The translations under genes and the position numbers were made by a program. DNA of 64,000 nt from Castor canadensis. Taxonomy: Eukaryota; Chordata; Mammalia; Rodentia; Castoridae. Location of the stretch: NCBI RefSeq assembly GCF_047511655.1, contig NC_133386.1, positions 125,731,866-125,795,865 on the forward strand, read 5' to 3'. The notes beneath the pieces are model-generated. The model had not been told where the DNA came from and made no database searches. It worked only from the letters and a program-made list of their open reading frames with translations. Positions 60,120-64,000 of the stretch are shown piece after piece. The first letter of the stretch is position 1. Each line of letters opens with the position of its first letter.

Positions 60120-60310
60120 TTTACTAATAATAAAGTTGATAATATGATCAATAATAATATTAATATTATTTGGTACTCATTATATATACATAGTTATATA
60201 TATATAACTCATTTTATAAATATAGTTATATAAAAGCTATATATAATATTAGTTATAACTATTTATATTAGTGATTGATATATATATATATTTAATCCTT
60301 AAAAAAAATA
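60120..60310. repeat. AT-rich, partly palindromic tract
   Basis: A run of 'tatatata', 'agttatata' and 'tataact' motifs in both orientations, ending in '(ta)n' at 60278-60290. Self-complementary stretches could fold. Confidence 0.8.
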
Positions 60311-61045
60311 TGAGGCGTTACACCAATTTAAAAAGCTAGAATTTGTCTCAGAAAAATTGATTTTACTAGTTCCATAGGTAATACAAGGAAAGATCTAAAG
60401 GTTCTAGAAAGAATTTTTGGATTTATAGTCATTAGTTTTGTACCTTGACTGAGTTTCTTCTTGTATACAAAGTAGAGTCAATAGACATATTAGATGATTG
60501 TGATAAAGCTTTAGTAAAATTATGCTCAAAAATAACTCAGTGCCTGGTGTATGGTCTGTATTCAATATATTTTTATAATGATTGTTCATTGTATTCCTGC
60601 ATCTATATTTACCCAGGTCTGATCTGTAGCATCTGTGTCTGGTCCACAGTGTAGAGGAGAACCACAGCTCCTCGTGATCTAAAGCAAGTGAGGGGTTGAA
60701 TAATGGCTGCAAAATCTTATTGAACGCAGTTCATTGATAGTTATGGCTAGCTACCAAAGAGGCTGGGAATACATTAGCATTCATGATGACATTTATCTTC
60801 CTATTCATTAAACAGATTTTTGAAATTGATGCTGTTAGTTTTCAATTGTTTCTGTTTTCTGTTTTGGTGTCTTTGCAGGCAGGACATTCATTTTATGATT
60901 GCTTTAGTTATTTGCTTGGAATAAATAGAACAGCCTGCAAATATTGAGCCAAGAAACTCCAATTCCTTACATGTGGTACTTATATTCAACTTATTGGGGG
61001 AAATGAAGGAAATTATATCCCTTTGGTGTAGGAGTGATGTTAAGG
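60311..61045. other. Unique non-coding DNA
   Basis: No gene was recognised. 60520-60580 has a trace of a mammal-wide repeat end. The 102-codon minus frame at 60404-60712 has no domain that I can name. Confidence 0.45.
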
Positions 61046-61049
61046 GACA

Positions 61050-61248
61050 AAATCTGAATAATTCTGGTTTTATCTCCTACCAGCTTTGTGAACATGAACG
61101 AATCATTTAACTTTTTGAAGTAAAAATTGTGGGTAGTTTCTATCTCTCAAGGTTGTAAGGTTAAAAGCAATAATACATTTAAAAGCAACAATACATAATA
61201 ATACATTAAATACTCATGTAACATGAGTGCTTAATAAATGTTAGTTTC
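61050..61248 (+). repeat. MIR SINE
   Basis: 'tcctaccagctttgtgaaca', 'gaatcatttaactttttgaa', 'tctcaaggttgtaaggttaa' and 'gagtgcttaataaatgttag' give the full MIR order, with an internal 'aagcaataatacat' duplication near 61166-61206. Confidence 0.75.
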
Positions 61249-61297
61249 TTTCCCTGTTATCTGAATGATGAGCCTTTTCTTCCCTGAGAAATGTTGG

Positions 61298-61298
<1 letters not shown>

Positions 61299-61340
<42 letters not shown>
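61299..61340. repeat. (GATA)n microsatellite
   Basis: Ten uninterrupted 'agat' units. Likely length-polymorphic. Confidence 0.97.
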
Positions 61341-61484
61341 AAAAATATTTTAGTCATATGTTTTGCAAAAATATTTTTCTTAAATCTGAGACACTAACAT
61401 GCAAAATACACAAAATGGATTTGTTATGATTGAATTTGAGAAAGGAAGAATGCTTACCTTACCTGCTTGTAACTCCACCTATCT

Positions 61485-61740
61485 TAGTCTCAAAATTATG
61501 ATTTTAATTGTACACATTTGTGGGATATACTATAATAATTTGATGTGTAATGATCAAATCAAGATAGTTGATATTTCCATCTCTTTAGATACCATTTTTT
61601 TAATTTTTAGATTTAATACACCTAAAAATTGTACATACTTATGAGGTATAGGTACAGCATAATATTTCAATACATGTATTAAATAAGTTAAGTTCTCATA
61701 GTATTGGTGGCCCCTCATGAATTTCTTCAGAGTACTAAAG
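61485..61740 (-). mobile_element. Old L1 3' UTR, minus, in two tandem pieces
   Basis: 'ttaattgtacacatttgtgg' (about 61504) and 'aattgtacatacttatgagg' (about 61626) are the same antisense L1 3' UTR segment met twice in a row. Each is followed by diverged 'tgtaatgatcaaatcaa' or 'caatacatgtattaaata'. This is either two insertions or a local duplication. Confidence 0.6.
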
Positions 61741-61755
61741 TTCCAAGGAGCACAT

Positions 61756-61838
61756 CTTGGACTAGGGACATAGATCAGTGGCAGAGAGCTTGCCTAGCAT
61801 GTGTGAGATTTTAGTACAAAACAAAAAACCAAAATACT
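61756..61838 (+). repeat. ID-like SINE
   Basis: 'ggactagggacatagatcag', 'tggcagagagcttgcctagc', 'atgtgtgagattttagtaca' and an A-rich tail match an ID element, a rodent SINE derived from tRNA-Ala. The diverged B-box shows it is not a tRNA gene. Confidence 0.8.
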
Positions 61839-63420
61839 AATCTGCATATTAGTATCATATTGATAATATTATTCAAAAGCTTATCAACCATATATAAATA
61901 CACACATATAACCTATTATATTATCTTTTATTCTTATAAATAAATGAACTGTACCTTTAAACAAATTTTATAAAGATTATAAAATGAGTTAAAACTGATA
62001 GACATTTGTGTTTTGAGGAAGGAACTGGAGAAGGCTAATCACTTTTTTAATATTACTCATGAAGAGTAGAGCTTTTCCTTATGGTGTCCAAAAGAAGTAT
62101 ATAGAACAATGATTTACTCCTAATAATGTTTCTTATTATCCCATAGTGACTCAAGAGATACCAGTGGATTTACCTTTATTTTTCAAAAAACTGAGTATCA
62201 TGCTGGGCAGTGTGTCAGTTGTCTATAGGTATAGTTATGTTATACCTACAGAGAAAACTCAGTATCATATGAATACCTTTTTTTAGCTCACAAGTCTGTA
62301 GGTAAATGATTTATACTGATGTCAGCTGGAAATATCTGGTCTGTTCTTAGCACATTCACACATGTGGTGAGTGACTGGGATTAGTTTAAGACAGTGGAGA
62401 AGTTAACCATATTTGAGTCTCATCCTCCAATAAGTTATTTCAGACATATTATGGCAAGTCCAACCACACAAGCACTTTGTAAGCCTAAAACTCAGTGTAT
62501 AAAGTAGGTCATATGACTTGTTAGACCGCCAGAGATTTGCAAGCTTCCATGGCAATGGGTGCTGTAACAATGAGAAAATTGAAGTTGCAAATGTAATCGA
62601 CTTTCCCACAGGGAACTATATATTATAGATAGTTACAAATATACAGACCCATAAATTGGTCCAGAGGCCTTCACTGACATTTGTAGAAGATAATTTAATA
62701 AGGAAAATCACACACCATGTTTGGGTTTTGCCAGTCAGTATTATGTACCTAACTTTTTCTATACCCCAGTTACTTCTGTTAAAAGAGGATAGCAATGTTT
62801 TGTTTCTTCTAGTGTTTGTTGTCAAAACTAAATGAGTTAGTGTACATAAAATGCTTATGACAATGCTTAACATTTATTAAGCATTGTAAAAATCTTAGCA
62901 ATTAATAATAATATCAGTATTATTCTTGGTCCCTGAATTACGAACACCTATCTGTGTGAAAAATATCTTCTCTGACTCCATCAGTAGAGAGTAACTATTT
63001 ATAAGATAAGGGAGAAAACATGGGTTAGAGTCAAATGCATGTCTATTAAAGACTGTGCTTACTATTTTTATTTTAGCATGACTAGGTTTTCCTATATGGT
63101 TAAAAGAACTCTTTAACAATGGGTATCAACTGTATTTTGTTCACCATTAAATTTGCAGCATAGAATAAGGACTTGCTTTAGTAGGCCTGGGGTAAATATT
63201 CAATGAAAGTTCATAATGTTTTTTTCCTTTTCCTTCTTTCTTTCCTTTCTCCTTTCCATGCTACTTCCTGTTGATGAACATGAGACTGTCTCCATTTCTT
63301 GTCTACTACAAATATGTAAAGCTGGTATGACTATTCATTTACAAGCCTTTGTGGGAATATGTGTTTTCAGTTAACATGAGTGAATATGCAGAAGTGAAAT
63401 TGCAGTGTCATAAGTAGGGC
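61839..63420. other. Unique AT-rich non-coding DNA
   Basis: 62200-62600 may contain an old interspersed repeat that I could not assign. 62790-62885 ('aaatgagttagtgtacataa', 'catttattaagc') looks like a MIR end. No gene was recognised. Confidence 0.4.
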
Positions 63421-64000
63421 TTTTTTTATTATTATTCCTTTATCCACATGTGCATACATTGTTTGGGTCATTTCTCCTCCCTGCCCCCCTCTCCGACCCT
63501 CTTCCCCCTTCCTGCCTCAGTTCCAGGCAGGTCCTGTTCTGCTTTTATCATTAGTTTTGTTGAAGAAAAGAGACAAGCTTAATAAGGAAGACAAAGTGTT
63601 TTTGCTAGTTGAGTTAAGGATAGCTATCTAGAAATACTCCTAGCATTGCTTTTGTGTACATGTGTTATGACCCATGTTGATTCATCTCTAACTGATCTTT
63701 ATCCTGGTTACTGATCCCCTTCTCATGATAACCTCTGTTGCTTTAAGGTTTCTGTATTAGCTCCTCTGGAGTAGGGACATCAAACACTTTCATGTTTTGA
63801 GTTTTCTACCTATTTCTATATCCCCCATATGTGCTCTCCCCTTGTCATGTGGTCCCAGTCCAACCACATTGCTGCATTTGCCCTAGATCTAAAGTCCGGA
63901 TATGAGGGAAAACATACGATTTTTGGTCTTCTGAGCTTGGCTGACCTCACTCAGAATGATGTTCTCCAGTTCCATCCACTTACCTGCAAATGATAAGATT
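63421..64000 (-). mobile_element. L1 3' end running off the window edge, minus
   Basis: A T-rich complement of the A-tail, 'ccacatgtgcatacattgtt', 'tgggtcatttctcctccc' and a C-rich tract, later 'gaaaacatacgatttttggt' and 'tgatgttctccagttccatc', match the young-family 3' UTR and ORF2 end, but with more differences and indels. It is a related, slightly older subfamily. The 5' side lies beyond position 64000. Confidence 0.88.

Noticed and set aside
61299-61340. CRISPR-like or regulatory repeat array
   Set aside because: It is a plain (GATA)n microsatellite without spacers.
61756-61838. tRNA gene
   Set aside because: It is tRNA-Ala-like only through an ID-type SINE. The B-box is diverged, there is no cloverleaf, and an A-rich tail follows.

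Overview
The window is mammalian, almost certainly rodent, non-coding DNA with no intact host protein-coding gene that I can support. It is AT-rich and most of its recognisable content is retrotransposon-derived. B1-like SINEs, ID-like (tRNA-Ala-type) elements and a dimeric B1-like/ID-like SINE near 32.6 kb point to a rodent. The L1 3' ends, with a G-rich tract followed by a conserved 'gacccaag...ttgtatgcacat' end, together with the dimeric SINE, suggest a castorimorph such as beaver. That last step is an inference from memory of repeat types, not a database result. Old mammal-wide repeats (MIR, L2, MaLR/MLT1 LTRs, L1M) form the background.

Layout. 0-9.5 kb: mostly unique AT-rich DNA with old L1/L2/MIR pieces, a B1-like SINE and an odd strand-asymmetric low-complexity block at 1.8-2.6 kb. 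9.6-19.9 kb: an L1 3' end, a MaLR LTR, several MIR/L2 relics and an ancient L1 fragment. 19.9-21.9 kb: a broken processed copy of GNL3 (nucleostemin) on the minus strand, with a SINE in its 3' UTR. 22.2-26.0 kb: old L1 fragments split by a younger minus-strand L1 with a perfect 17-bp target-site duplication. 27.0-31.1 kb: the longest L1, about 4.1 kb, with endonuclease and reverse-transcriptase remnants but lacking the RT catalytic box. 31-44.5 kb: the dimeric SINE, further L1 3' ends, and an L1 with an inverted 5' half (twin-priming structure) at 40.1-42.3 kb. 44.5-46.6 kb: a MaLR LTR piece and a processed RPS3A pseudogene split by an L1. 46.6-64 kb: mostly unique AT-rich DNA with MIR/L2/ID/SINE relics, simple repeats and an L1 3' end running off the right edge.

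No genes work together here. The window is a record of successive retrotransposition. L1 machinery very probably also made the two processed pseudogenes. At least three L1 age classes are visible: L1M-type relics, two intermediate families with distinct 3' UTRs, and a younger family whose copies still have recognisable target-site duplications. I saw no convincing functional promoter, tRNA or rRNA gene, CRISPR array or prokaryote-type element, and I did not find a convincing new biological system. The best leads are structural: the 14-nt GT...AG insert in the GNL3 copy, the RPS3A copy interrupted by an L1, the inverted L1, and a pair of overlapping ORFs that stay open at the 3' end of several copies of the youngest L1 family.
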